DNA from: Symbiodinium natans
Taxonomy: Eukaryota; Sar; Dinophyceae; Suessiales; Symbiodiniaceae
Direction: 5' to 3'
Length of the DNA stretch: 64,000 bases
Assembly (NCBI GenBank): GCA_905221605.1
Contig: CAJNDS010000380.1
Coordinates: 316,001 to 380,000, forward strand
Numbering within the stretch: position 1 is the stretch's first letter; every line of letters begins with the position of its first letter. Below, in pieces: positions 20,181-33,106 of this stretch. The notes under the pieces were generated by a model that saw nothing but the letters and a program-made list of their open reading frames with translations, had not been told where the DNA came from and did not search any database. The translations under genes were made by a program, and so were the position numbers.

Positions 20181-22882
20181 CTGAACGAAGGACGGGGTGT
20201 CATAGACTACCTGGGCATGCAGAGATCCCATGCTTGGAAGTATCGGAATGAGCAATCAAGCCGAAGCCGATTCCGCCCTGGGCAAAACCAAGAGATGATT
20301 TTGCATAAAGTGGACAGCCTCTGATCGAAGACTTACTTGTAGGGTCATCTCGGATCCCGACCCTCATCGAACGATCCCTTCCTAAACAACACATTCCGAT
20401 CGACTTGACCGTGACTGGCCACGATCGTATCGACAACTGCTGGACTGCGGATCTCGCTGAATTGAGAGTTGTGGGCCCACGTCTCATCATCGAGACGTCC
20501 TTAAGTAGCTCGTCCTTACGTAACATCAAAAACTGGCCTGCTACAACTACGCAGGAAAACTCCCGAGCTGCGACTCCAGCACCAGGAACCGTCGTAACTG
20601 ACAGGGGGACACATTATTCGATGCTCCATGCAAAAGCACAGCAATTGCCGGAGATTCTCATCCAAGCTTTAGGGAGTCTCACTTCGGTGGCCAATGTGGG
20701 CAATCAAGACGGCCTCCGACAACAGCCCTTTGACTTCCTTCAACCTGTGCAGTCAAGGACCCTTACAGCCTCAATGCGCCATTCTGGCAACAGCTGATAT
20801 TGCAAATTGTTTTCGCGGCTCGTGCACTCCCCCCCTTCACCTGAGCAATGGCTGCATGAGCGGCTGACGGAGATCACAGACTCCTGCGCGACGACAAGAC
20901 GTGACAGTACGCTCCTTCCCCATCCCTTGATAAACACCATTCGGTACCAACCCCGGTCATCAAAGAGTCTGTGCCTACTTATTATAAGAGAGTGCAGTTT
21001 GGGCAGAATTGCGATGGCTGGCTGCAATGTTAACGGGATGCATACTTCAGCTATGACCTGGCCAGGACATTGATGTAGGCTCTGCACATCTCTGCATGTC
21101 TCAAAACTCTGCCGTTGAAGATATGCCATGGACCTTCAGGAAATTATGTTTGTCTTTGCGCACGACCCTCCCAACAATTTTCTGGTGTAAACTACGAGCT
21201 CAAGGCTCCTCGCTGTGCGGCAAGAAACTGAAGAGAGGGTTGGACTCCATTACTACATTACCTGAACTCTGCACCAGGCAGTCCTTGCTCTGGCAGGTCT
21301 GGAGGGCGCCCTCCTCGATGTCCACCACATAGCCGGCCATGCAGCTCACCGTATTTAATGGTATGTCTTGAGATATTGCGATATCAGCTGTTGAGATGCG
21401 CTGCATGCTGGCAAGCTCGCGCAGGGTTGTTGCAGTTCATGCGATCTGGACCCTGCCATCGGATGTTGTATGATGTTGTCGAATCCTCAAGGCTTTCACA
21501 ACCTGATGTTGCCAACCCTGCCAGAGGGAACTTACTTCAAACAAGCCCTAGAGCCAAGTTTGTTGAACTTGTGGGAAGTGAAGCCGTTAGCCTTGAACGC
21601 TGAAGCCCTGGACCGTGCAACAGGCGGAAAGCAAAACGAGTTGCAAAGCTTGAAATCTGGGTGAAGCAGACCGCAGTTCCCCGAAGTCTTGCGGTAACAT
21701 GGCCATCAAAAGGAGTGGGGAAGTGGAAAGCCCCACAGTCAAGGAGATGCGCGTACTCAAAGTATTGACTTACGCCAATGTCAAGAGAAAGGGCAGATAC
21801 CAGGGCGCCCACGTCGTCCGTTCGTGAGTGCCCTCCGTGTCCGTTGTGGGAACCTCGAGCAGGGCAACTCACCGATGCTCTGATTGACTGTTACTCATCA
21901 GTTGACCAACAGCTGGTATTGGTTGAGTAAAATTACCTGATGGGTGCCGTTGTACGAGGACTTGCTGGGCCCTCAACTTCCAGCTGAGTGCAGCACCACG
22001 CACGCGCCAAAGCCCACCTGCTTGAAAATTGCCTGTACCTGGACAGGGACATCCTGATGGTCAAGCGCTCAAAGCACAATATGTGACTTACTGATGTAAG
22101 AATGTAAGATTGGCTTCTGTGGCGGCATCCTCTGAAGGGGTATCCGCGCTGGCACGCGGTACTCAAACACAGCCCTCCCCACTTGTTGCGCTCGAGCGGG
22201 CAATATAGGCCGATCAAGCATGCATCCACACAAGCAAAGACTCCGAGCACTAAGGCATCTAAGGGAGGCACCGAGTGTTGAGGACCGACTGTCCCTGTTG
22301 GGCCTTCCACGCTGATCCTGTCACTGTCCAACCGCCAGACTCGGACTGCAAGAGCTAAGCACGCGTGGGTCTAAGAGTCTAGGTGCCAGGCACAGGGACA
22401 TCTGCCTCGCACTCTTGCAGTCAGAATCACACAAGGGTCCCACGACAGCATGAAGCATCTTCTGAGCAAAAGAATTACTCAGTAAACTCTCAGCACTCTC
22501 GTTGAGTTGCTCCATGGTGCATCCACTCTCTTCGTACAGCGCAGATAGCTTGTGCTGCAACGGAACCAATGCACAGGTACCACCATATGCATCATGCATC
22601 TTGCGGAATCTAGTGGAATCTAGCTGTCCCGGCGCGCAGCTTTTAGATCTTGAAACCAGTCAGCGCATGATTATGGGCGAGTCCGCACCTTGGCAAGATC
22701 TCGCCACGTGAAACCTGGGCTATGTTTCTCCCGCATATACAATGATCAACGGATGCAACGGAGCACAACACATCTTGTGTTTGCATCAGGTAAGGCTGGT
22801 ACTTTGATCAGTCAGTTACTGTAGTCATCCTCAGTAGAAGCAAGGGGACACTTCTATCTCATCGGTTCTGTTGGCCAACGGC
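20181..22882. other. Stretch between two minus genes
   Basis: It should hold the 5' end of the L-serine dehydratase gene. Minus frames at 20.2-22.6 kb look coding in places (for example VSCMAGYVVDIEEGALQTCQ at about 21.3 kb), but no family is recognised and no start codon is fixed. Confidence 0.5.
22497..22554 (-). CDS. Unidentified exon upstream of the L-serine dehydratase gene
   Basis: About 58 nt encoding HKLSALYEESGCTMEQLNE. The acceptor is GTTGCAG|C and the donor GAGA|GTGCTG. The frame is open on both sides (FAQKMLHAVVGPLCDSDC follows), so it may be longer. It could belong to a separate small gene between the two named genes. Confidence 0.32.
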
Positions 22883-24538
22883 TCATTCCAAGCCCATCTC
22901 CAGGTCCGGCATCGCCATCGTGCCACGGACGGTTTCTCCATGTGCCCGGTACCGACGCCAAAGAGCCATCCCAGAGACCAACGCCAGGAAGGCCGAGACA
23001 AGGAAAGCGGCCAATCCAAATCTTGGTAGGTAGGCTGGCACCGAGGTGAGCAGCAGGGACATACGAGCAAAGAGGGCGTTGTTGTTTTCATCCAACGGGG
23101 TTACCACCATCGCGGGAAGTGTCTGCCCGGGTGCTGCGGTGGTCAGGATGGCAAAGACCGGCGCAACATAGCGGGGGTCCGCAGTGGTTGTACCGGCAGC
23201 TGTGGCACTTGTGGCTCCGCTGCTTGTGGCTCCGCTGCTTGTGGCTCCGCTGCTTGGGGCTCCGCTGCTTGTGGCTCCGCTGCTTGTGGCTCCGCTGCTT
23301 GTGGCACTTGTGGCTCCGCTGCTGCTTGCCAGGGATGAAACAGTTGTCGCCATTGGTGCGGGTGCGGCAGCCGATGAGGTGGTCGTCACTGTAACGTTGT
23401 TTTTGCAACCTGTGCCTGCAGTTTGACAGCACCATTCTTGCTTGGCGTGCGACCACTCATTCAGCCAGTTGGGATTGGGGTTGCTACAGACATAGCAGCC
23501 TTTGTTCTCTTCCATACAACAGAAGTCCCTCTTCCCTTGTGACCAGGCGTACTCCCAGTGCTCCACCTCTGCGTCACAATCGTAGCAGCCGATCTGCTTC
23601 TCCATGCAGCAGTAGGCCTTCTTCTCATCGGACCAGCCCAACTTCCAGTCCATGTAGCCTGAGCTGCAGTCGAAGGGAATGTCGGGGCATCCCCTCTTCT
23701 CATGTTTGCAACACCATTTCCGGTGTGGCTCAGACCAGTGGTAGAGGTCAGTGTTGCAGTCATACGCTGGTGCCTGAGTAGTTGTGAGGTTTCCATATGC
23801 CGCAAACTGATCGGCCCACTCCAAGCCGTTTCCACTCACGCCAAGGATGGGGTCTGCGCTGTCCAAGAGGCTGTCAGTCGCCACAAGACTGGGGTCAACA
23901 CCATCCAACATGTCATCATCCAGATCAACAAGCGGATCGGAGGCATCCAAATCATCCGAGATGCCGCCCGTGACTTCGACTGTGGGATCGGTGCCATCCA
24001 AGGTTTTGTCATCCACATCAAGGGTAGGCTGAATGTCATCCAAGGTCTCGCCATCCACATCAGCGGCAGGCTCGATGCCGGCCAATGACTCGCCAAGTGT
24101 AGCCGCAGTGCCGTCATCCAAGGTCTTGCCACCCGCATCAAGTGTAGGCAGAGTGCCATCCAAGGTCTTGTCATCCTCATCAAGTGTAGGAGTGGCATCC
24201 AAGGTCTCGCCATCCGCATCAACGGCAGGCTCGATGCCGTCCAATGTCTCGCTGTCCACACCAAGTGTAGACGCAGTGCCGTCATCCAAAGTCTTGCCAT
24301 CCGCATCAAGTGTAGGCAGAGTGCCATCCAAGGTCTTGTCATCCTCGCCAGCCATTGGCTCGATGTTGTCCAAGGTCTGGCTGTTCACGTCAAGAGCTGA
24401 ATCAGTGGCATCTGCTGCTTTGCCGTCCAGATCAAGCGCAGTGCCATCCAAGGAACCGCTGACAACGTCCGTGCCAGCTTCCGAGAGATCGCCTGCCGCC
24501 ACAAGGGCAAGCAGCAGAAGGATCGAGCAGCGCACCAT
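22883..24538 (-). CDS. Secreted single-pass membrane protein with Asp/Leu/Thr repeats and Trp/Cys-rich repeats
   Basis: 551 codons without an intron. Residues 1-21 are a signal peptide (MVRC then ILLLLALVAAG). Residues 22-245 are an acidic region of TLDG/TLDD-type repeats in units of about 55 residues (clear copies at 65-119 and 120-173, a worn third after that). Residues 260-378 hold four copies of a C-x(n)-W-S-x5-7-[WYF]-C-C-x6-8-G-C motif. Residues 384-453 are a mucin-like Ser/Thr/Gly/Ala stalk. A membrane helix spans about 507-527 (FGLAAFLVSAFLALVSGMAL), followed by WRRYRAH and a short tail, giving type I topology. N-glycosylation sites are seen at NLT and NNV/T. I recall similar WSxxKxxWCC repeats in dinoflagellate hypothetical proteins but cannot confirm. 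Likely a cell-surface or theca-related protein; function unknown. Its lack of introns contrasts with the neighbouring micro-exon gene. Confidence 0.85.
   Translation of the reverse strand: MVRCSILLLLALVAAGDLSEAGTDVVSGSLDGTALDLDGKAADATDSALDVNSQTLDNIEPMAGEDDKTLDGTLPTLDADGKTLDDGTASTLGVDSETLDGIEPAVDADGETLDATPTLDEDDKTLDGTLPTLDAGGKTLDDGTAATLGESLAGIEPAADVDGETLDDIQPTLDVDDKTLDGTDPTVEVTGGISDDLDASDPLVDLDDDMLDGVDPSLVATDSLLDSADPILGVSGNGLEWADQFAAYGNLTTTQAPAYDCNTDLYHWSEPHRKWCCKHEKRGCPDIPFDCSSGYMDWKLGWSDEKKAYCCMEKQIGCYDCDAEVEHWEYAWSQGKRDFCCMEENKGCYVCSNPNPNWLNEWSHAKQEWCCQTAGTGCKNNVTVTTTSSAAAPAPMATTVSSLASSSGATSATSSGATSSGATSSGAPSSGATSSGATSSGATSATAAGTTTADPRYVAPVFAILTTAAPGQTLPAMVVTPLDENNNALFARMSLLLTSVPAYLPRFGLAAFLVSAFLALVSGMALWRRYRAHGETVRGTMAMPDLEMGLE
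23206..23335 (-). repeat. 15-bp coding minisatellite (SGATS repeat)
   Basis: Plus-strand unit GCTGCTTGTGGCTCC repeats about seven times inside the 551-codon gene and encodes the Ser-Gly-Ala-Thr stalk. Copies are nearly identical, with one Pro variant, so copy number is likely to vary between alleles. Confidence 0.9.
23836..24342 (-). repeat. About 165-bp coding tandem repeat (TLDG/TLDD units)
   Basis: DNA behind the acidic repeats of the 551-codon gene. Phrases such as ATCCAAGGTCTTG-CATCC recur. Its regular period also opens long shadow frames on both strands (168 codons on minus, 194 on plus), which are not genes. Confidence 0.8.
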
Positions 24539-27500
24539 GCCGAAGTCAGGAAGTTGTTTTGTCCAACTTAGCTTAGCGACGGCTGGCCGATGCTGGCCAA
24601 TTGCAATTCTATTGTGACGATTTCCTGCAGCATGGTGCTGTTACTGTGCCGTGCGTGTTGCATGGCGCATGTCCTCGCGAAGATCTGAGCACTGTGAGAG
24701 CTCTGGGGTTGAGCCACATGGGGACGATTTTGCATGAAATAACCCCTGCGCCGTACAGACAGTATCATACAGAATCATACAGGTACATGCAACGAGCGTC
24801 ACAAATGCCAGGATCTTGCGGCCTTCTTGTCCACCAACACAGTGGCACTGGCAGATGAGACCAAGCCTGGACTGTTCAACAACTGTTCAACCGTCACCCC
24901 GTACTAGTTAAGCTTGCTCATGCCTAACCGATTTGGGGAAGCTTTGCAGCAAGACGCCACGCAACTCCCAAATGCTCATAGCATCCCATGTGCGGCCGAA
25001 CTTTGCTTCAAGCGGAGCAACAAAACAGAGAAGTCCTCCACGTTCAAAAGTAACTCTTCCAGCAGCCAGTGGTGTATGGAGCAAGCATCCATGCAACAAA
25101 AGCACATGCAAGACATCACTAACCCCCAAGTCGACAGGCAGTCTGGGAAACCGAATTTAGATCTTCTGGTACATGCACATGTATATGCACGAAGTTCCGG
25201 AAGACTGGGCTCCAACCAAACACTGAGCAGTCGGCTGGGATATAGAGAGTCGTAAACCTCCACCGTGAAGACGAAGAGGCCTGGGAAGATGGAGTGCATC
25301 GTTGCAGTGTTTGCAGACTGTGGTCGAGTTTGATGCTGGGAGGTGGGAGATGTCGAAGAGTGTGAGGTGATGACAGTGATGACGTAACTCACACAGTGGC
25401 GGTGTAGCGTTTTGGATCCGCATCTGAGACAGCTTCCCCTTTGACCTACACCCTGACATGAGCAATTTGAGGCCTTAAGGTCCAACTCCGCGCATGACGT
25501 GCAAAGGTCATTCGCACAACTGTGAAAGACATGCATGATCATGCATGTAGACGTTTGTGTGTATCTCCATACAGTACATGGCATAACGCAATTGTAACAA
25601 ATATATGTATATAGAAGTATACACACATGACAGGTGAGAGAGCGTGTGTGTGTATAGTTAGTCCATGTGTGTCACTCTTGCTTATTCATCCATCCTCGGC
25701 CCTGGTGATGAAGCCAATCCCCTTTGGTGCGTGACCTTCCGGCAGGATCGCCTGCTTCCGCAGGTATACAACAAGCAGAATAATAGTGCTCAACAGCCTG
25801 CCGTGAAGCTACCGCACAATGCCTCAAGGTGTCTGGTTGGAGGGGGCTTGGGACTTCGATTAGCTCAGGCTGCCGGTCACTTTGCATTCGAATGCTAAAT
25901 CCAACTATAGACCCAGACCGCCCTACGCAAGAATTCATACCATGATCGAACCGGTGTTGAAGCATGAACCTACCAAAGCTGGACTCGCAAAAAAGACACT
26001 GTCTTGGGTAGACCCTGAGGAGCTACAAATTGGAAGTCAGGTTTGGGCCTAGAGGTGAGACATGCACAGAGTTCTCTTACATACATTGGTCAATTAATAT
26101 ACCATCAGAGCCAACACGACTCTGAAATGGCACACTAGCAAGTAACAAAACGAGGCTAACAGGCCCGAGCGGGTCTCGGCCTGTGGAACGAGCAGTTGTG
26201 AGCCGGTAAAGGCTTCCAGGTCGATCAAGGCCAAGGCAACGTTGGGAACCTCGCATCCGCACTGAGATACACTGCATCTTGCTGCCCCCTCGAGCTGAAG
26301 CAAAGCATTCCGAACGCAGTCAGCGACCATGTCCGCTACTGCAGTAGCACTGCTGCTATACTGCTATAGATGAGGGTCGTCGGCATTTCACTTGCGGGCG
26401 GGTGTGCAAAAGAAACGCAGGCATGTCAGATTTCGTCGTGCATGTTCTCAGCTGGTCCGAGCCGGGCACGTTGATGTGACTTGTTTTGCGCATCGTGTCG
26501 CTGTGCAGGGGAAAACACAAACCCCTGCACGAACTAATGATTCAACATGTCCAGCTCATAACGGTACCTGATCTTCTAGGGCCCTGCAAGACATGAATGT
26601 GCCTAGTCTGCCGTAAACACGCGGCTATCAGTACACACAGTCTCCAAGTCTTGCTCGAGCGTCGAATGATCAGTAAGTGACTAGGACTGGAACCCCAGCC
26701 ATTGGTTCAACACTTGTTGGAGGAACTCTGGGCGATGTAGATGTGATGCCGGAAATTAATAAAGGGTGTCAAATCATTTAAACAGCGGGATGAAGCGGGA
26801 TCTATTGTTCAAATGGACAGCTGCCTCCCGGAAGGCTGAAGTACGGCCAACAGATCCAAAAGTACATGTAACACCGTAGTCCGTGCCCATGGACTACGGA
26901 GACGCGCCAGCCGCATCTGGGCCAGGGGCAGTGTAGGTCAGCGCATCGTCGATACCAAGGGCCAGCTGCCGTACACGCCACCTGCGCAGTGTTCGGAAGG
27001 CAGCTGAAGGATTCCATGCAAGTTCTGTGAGGCAATGTGAGGTACACAGATTCCCTGGAATGTGTGAATCAAGCTTGCTGTCACGGCGGCACAAACATGC
27101 CAATTCTGAGGCACGATTCAGACATCCAAGCAAAGAAGCTCTGAGACTGTAGTATACTGAGTGGCACCCCAATACGTTCATAAAGACATGAAGCCAGGAA
27201 CGAACCGATCCTGCCACTATCTTCCATATGTGGTCTGGCACACTTGAAGTTAAGAGCCCCGCGAGTACTGCAAGCCCATCAGTGGCTCCTCACGTGCTCA
27301 GCAAACAAGCCGCAGCTGGCTAGAGAAGCTTAGAGCGGCCAGAGTATAAGGCTGCTTTCGACAACTTTGGGGTTCTCAGAGGTACAGAGATCGGGTAAGG
27401 CTGCAACCACGACACCTGATTGTTGATGCCATACTTGCTCAACCTCTCCCCCGCATCGACAAGGCAAAGCTGTGTTAAAGCAGGTCAAAGATTCAAAGCC

Positions 27501-28003
27501 AAAATGCTGTCATCGGGCGGGGAAGGCGGGGGGCTCCGGTAGACTGCTTTGTTGGAATACCATCAGACTGGGCTTGGTGGCTAAGTTGCAGTTTTTTGTG
27601 CCATGGTCAGCCGATGTAGCACTGCTGTTGCCGGCCAAGGGCCCCCAACGCGACCCAGAGACAAGGGAGCACTCTGCCGGTTCTTTTGGTCACACGAAGG
27701 GGTCTGCGTTCCCTAGCGTTCGGCAGTTGGTGAGTGACCGTGACCAGCTCCAAGCTTTAAGAAAATGGCAAGACTCATGACAAGCCCGGTCCGGCGGCGT
27801 CTGGTTTGCCTCGTCAGGCACTTTCAGAGTCTTTGCACATCGGATAATCCCTTATAATGTTCTGGACACGTTGCATTGAGGACCTACCCTCTAGCCGCTA
27901 GCCTTCGTTGGCAATTCATATAAGGACCTGTGGCACACAAATCCACACAAGAATATCGAAAACTTGCCGCCGTCTCCGTGGCTCGTATGAACAGCTCCCT
28001 TGC

Positions 28004-28098
28004 CTGCAAACGGCGGCCCAAACGCTCTGGAGTGTACATGATCTCGCGAGCCATGCCTTGGCTAGGGCCAGGGAGGGCTATGGTCGCGGATGATTGCA
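28004..28098 (-). CDS. Unidentified exon candidate
   Basis: An open stretch containing GPSQGMAREIMYTPERLGRR ends at a strong GC donor (CAG|GCAAGG). The start is approximate. Family unknown. Confidence 0.25.
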
Positions 28099-29520
28099 AC
28101 TGCTTCAGGGACGGGTCGAAACAATGACATAATGAATAACGATTACAACATCCTCTGCACGATGCAGGATCTTGGTCCAACAGTCGCACTGCAGCCGCGT
28201 GCGTGCGCCATGTGTTTCTACCAGGCGGTAATATCTGACAGAGCAGCCCCTTCGTGACTTGGAAGGCGAAACCTGGAGTGATCCAAGGCGCTGTTGGAAG
28301 CATCCAACGCGAAGGAGCAGTCGTCATTGTTCGCGCGGTGAGGCCCGACAAGACTTGCCTGAGCATTGGACGAAAGACACGATGATTCTCGCTACCTGCT
28401 GCAGGACGCGAAGGTCAAGCGGATCTTGTGACATGGGGCCAAAAAGTCGCTAGCTGACTTTAAGGGGCCACTCAACGCTGGCGCACTTCTACAACCGCGA
28501 CACCCACACCTTAAGCATGAGAGTAATTCACTGGCATGGATCAAGAGCAGCCCCTGTCAAAAGGGCCAAAGAACATGATAACACTACAAGGCACGGCTAC
28601 AAGAAGACTGCCGTTCACGATGAGTTTCATGAGCAGCATCATAAACATCGGTGTGACCAGAAGAATACAATGCAAGTCTGAAGCCAACGGAGCTGTCAGT
28701 TCTGGGGCCCCCGGCCACGGGTGGCTGGAGGTCGCCGACGTGGAGTGTGAAGGGGACGTAGGAGCCCTGCGAACACGAAACGTGACGCTCATCGCACCTG
28801 AATGTCTAACGTCTACTACATCTGCTTGTAAGCGCATCGCCGTTCTTACAGTTTTGCTTCCCACAGGCGAACAGAACGAGCATCGACATTGACATACAAT
28901 GACCACTGCCAGTGCGTTCTGCTGGAAATTGACTTCTAGGATGTGTGACACGATGTACCTTGGCCGAGGCCGAGGATGGCACAACATTCTGGAAACGATG
29001 TCTTCTTGAACTCGATCAGAATGTCCAAGACTCGTTCAGGAACTCTTGAAGAACAAGGGGCTCGTCTGACCGATGTGCGGCTTGGGGTTTTGCATGAACT
29101 TTGGGCGACGGACGGAGCCAGGACGCTCAAAGCTCAGTGAAAGATAATCTTATACAGGCTGCTCCTGCTCGGCATACGAGCCATGGTCTGATCTCCTACC
29201 AGCATCGAGGGTCAAGGAGCTTCATCGGGCTCCTACGGAAGATAGAAGGAGTTTTGACTGTGCCCTCGTTTGGCGCCTCATTCTCCATGTGCACTGCGTA
29301 GGCAACGCGAGCTGAGAACTTCCTTTGTCTGCACGGCTTTCAACTGATACAGTACTTGCTCGTTGTGCTCCGCGTGGAATCTACGGCCCAATGGTAGTCA
29401 GAGGAACCATTCATCACAGCAATGCATGCACCCTGCTTGCAGTTCTCACAGCCTTCAGATAAACAATAAGACATCTGTCCAAAGTCCCTTAGATGAAGTC
29501 CGACATGTACTACAAAGCCA

Positions 29521-29745
29521 TCCCTACTTCTGAGGGCGGCGCGAGGACAAAACAGCACCAGGGGACTGCAACACTTCAAATGTGCAGACATGCTCATAAG
29601 CACCCTTGGCGCCGGCAAGCGCAGGCGTGTGTGCCCTTGCGAAACTCCTCGAGAGAACACCTACCCTACTTCTGAGGGCGGTGCGAAGACAACCCAACAC
29701 TCGGGGAATGCAACTACGAGCGCAGACATGACAAAAGGCCGCTTA
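29521..29745. repeat. Diverged tandem duplication, period about 142 bp
   Basis: CCTACTTCTGAGGGCGG starts at 29523 and 29665. Both copies continue through GCGAGGACAA, GGGGACTGCAAC and GCAGACATG variants. No gene is assigned here. Confidence 0.75.
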
Positions 29746-32045
29746 TGGCGAGCGATGATCTTTGGATAAATGCAACTTCAACACCGTAGCCGCGTAGCCT
29801 GTGGCTTACCTTCCAACAGAGACTGTCTCAAATAGGTCTTTGGACTTGTGACTATGGCTCCTATGTCTGTCTCTCCTTTTCGGGGCCCTCACGCATCCCA
29901 GAACCCCTCTCGGGACCATGCCAAGTGGAACCGGGCTTCATGATCTCGCCTCTGAGCAAGATCTCCTTAAGAAACGAGGACAACAAAACAGCCGGCGGTT
30001 CTCCCACGGCTTTTACTTGAAGCCTTCCAGCCGTGACCGTCAGCAGACTGTCAGCAAGTTTTCAATGCGCTTCATCAACAGACAAGGACATGCACATCGA
30101 CATGCACGTCATCTCAGACTCTCATATCCCAACTTGTATCCGTACTCGAATGTGCTCGATCCTCCCGCGTCTCTGTGAGTCAAGCAGAATGACGCACAAC
30201 ACGGCACGAGCCTTCTGGCACTTAACCTGATTCCAACTCAGCCGTCGACCAGTACATTGGGGCTGGCGCTCTCGTCTTTGGTGATCTGACCAGCAGCAAT
30301 GCTCAACTAGACAGGAGTTGAAACCGTGGCCGAACCATCTGCAAGTAAGCTGTTTGGAGCCTACCTTTCGTCTGTTTGAAACTGCCTTTATGCAATTGTG
30401 TGTGTGTGTGTATTGTCAAGTAGTTGCAGACATCAGCTTGCGTGTCTGCTTTGACTGGCACGTGCCGAGGATTCCCTTTCCGGTCCCTCTTGGAAATCTT
30501 CGGGGGAGCACCTTGGACATCTCAAAGTGCCTTGGCACCATGCCGTTCACCACCTGGCCACGATTTGGATTCGGATCTGAGGAATGCTGCGTTGCTGCAA
30601 AATCTGCAATGATGCAGGCTGCAGGCGCCTTCCAAAGGCATTGTCATTCCAGATAGGTCACATAGCTGCAGTTTGTTATCTGACCTATCTGTTCTATCTC
30701 CGCTTTTGCCTGGATACCCTGGAGCCTGACCCATCTGCTGAGGTCTTCAATTGAAGCTGCCAATGTTTGCACAACTTTGTACATCAGCTCGGTATGCTCG
30801 GTCAGTACACATGCGGTGCACCTCGCCGTAGTACCAGTCCACCACAACGCGGCTCTCCGACCCGTCAGGGTTCGGGGCTTTCGTCAGATTACACCTTGAT
30901 CGCGCCAGCAGCAGGATTGCTTAGAATTTGCATAAAGCTGTTCAGGGATTCTGCAGAGGTCGAAAACATTCGAAAACCTAGCCTTGCAGGCTTGCCAGCT
31001 TGTGGCAGTGATTCGGACTCACAAGCTCTTTGTTTCCTTTGCCGACCCAATGCCTACGAGTTGCATGCGATGATCGACCGACCCTTGAAGGTAGGTGTGC
31101 TTATTGGGCGCAAGACGAGTTCGTTGGCGAATGCCCTGACCCAAATAGACAACAGATAAAGGATGAGCGACCGTTGGAGCTGGAAGCCTTTTTGTCCGGC
31201 TGAGCCCGCTGCGAGCATCTTCCGATCATCTGCGCATCGCTTTCACTGGCAACCTGTCATAACGGCCGGCGACGCTTACCAGACATGGCTTGAACCTGAA
31301 GGACTGCCTCCAGACGCAGTCGTCCAGTTGGATCTCCTTGAAGACGCTGCGGACTAATGTGAACCTTGGTGGTGCGACGAGCTCCCGAACGACCAGATTG
31401 CGAGCGCAAGAGTGTTGACTCCAAGTTGCGATCGAAGTGTATGCGATGAAAACAATTGAAAACCTTTAGCAACTCTCTTCTACAAATCTCTGGCCTCGCT
31501 CGGACCCACGGCGCCAGCTGCAGGGATGCGCCTTTGGGATGGCTCACGCAGAAGTTCTTGCTTTGATTGTACAGACAAAGGGTTCACAGAACGAAGACAA
31601 CGCACGTCTTCTGACTGAAAGCCCAGATCGGGGTGGGGAATGCTGGTCGGCCACTCTCTTGTAAGCTTTCCAGAAATGCGACACACTGTCGTGGACCGCA
31701 GGGCGTTGTTGCCGCTGGTGGCTTGGACGCATGGTCAGATCAAGAGGGCTTCCCTGCATGCCTGGAACAGTGTCCTACTCATTGAGTACGAAATGCTTGA
31801 ATACCCCACAACCCTCAACAGTTTCGCCTTCAAGCACTATAGGATCTATAGGGAATTCCCCACTCAAAATTGTTTGGACGTGTTGTTGCTTGCAAACGTT
31901 TTCAAGCGCCTGTCAGTCGGCTCAGAAGGAAGCTTGGCGTCACACACAAGCGGGAGTATTTGAGTCGTCCATGTGGCGTAGGCTGCATAGCCTGCCATTC
32001 CAAGAGCACACTCAGGTCCTGAATGATGACCCCAGCGTTCACTAC

Positions 32046-32107
32046 CCGTGTCTGTTGCCTTGTCAGTCCTGTTAATCCCGAGGTGACAGCTATGATAACA
32101 GCTGGCA
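32046..32107 (-). CDS. Unidentified exon with membrane-helix-like segment
   Basis: 62 nt encoding PAVIIAVTSGLTGLTRQQTR. The acceptor is TTTGCAG|T and the donor CGG|GTAGTG. It could be part of a transporter. Weak on its own. Confidence 0.3.
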
Positions 32108-33106
32108 CTGCAAACAGCAATTACACCCAGTTCGGGTGGGTTCCACAAGGCCCACCGTCTGCGCGTGTGAGAGTGACTCCCAGGGTGATGGCGGAAAGCC
32201 TCCAAGCAAGAGCTCCTACACAAGTCCATCGTCAAGAATGCACATGCACAATCAGTTCTGAGAGTCGAGATCGTCAACTGCTAAGGACTGCATGAGAGCT
32301 GAGATCGCCACCCGCACCATAAGGATGATGGGATCACCACCCGGAGCTCGCACCTGGGAGTAGATGGAACCCGTGCCTCCAAACCACTGCAAGACTTGCA
32401 AAATCTTGCAAACACCTTTTCTTCCCAGCTTCCCAACTTCGTAACTTCTGGGATTCTGGATTCCCTGGGCTGCAGGGCGTCTGGGCCACACTCCCCTCTG
32501 CGAAGCCAAGGCCGCACCAGGGCCTCGAGTGATTCGGGCTCGGCAGGGTCTGTCGCAGTCTTCCAAAGTGGGGAAAAGCCTAAGGCCCTAAGGGCCTGGA
32601 TCTAGCACTGATGCAGAGCAGCCCCGCAGAACAAATGACTGCCCTGACCCTATCTGGTCTTCGGACTTCTACTACAAGTCTCCAACCTGAGTGGTTGCAC
32701 GAATGGCAAGTGCTTCTTCAACATGCCGCTGCCGCTGCGTGAGCCGAAGGTGCAGCCAACACATTCAGCATGTTGGTGCCATCGCTGTTTGTTTTTGCTG
32801 CGTTGCAGTTGGTGGTAGTCCAATCGGATGGATTGTTGATGTTACCGGCGTCTCTGGCATCTGTTTGGTCGGCCTGGAAAGCTTAAGAGTTCAAAGACCA
32901 ATCGCGGGGGCTCCAACTCCTTGGAACTTGGAGGGCAACTTACTTGACGTTGCAAGGCCAAATGATGCCACTTAAATGGGCTGAATGCCACGAACACAGA
33001 TGAAGATCGTAAATTATAGACATTCTGATTGCAGAATACACAACCCTAGACTGCAGTCAAGCAAGAGTCGGAGAAGAATCCGAGCAGTCGGCTCGGAACT
33101 CTAAGC

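Noticed and set aside
23836-24617. 168- and 194-codon frames overlapping the 551-codon gene
   Set aside because: They are shadows produced by the regular repeat period of the real gene.
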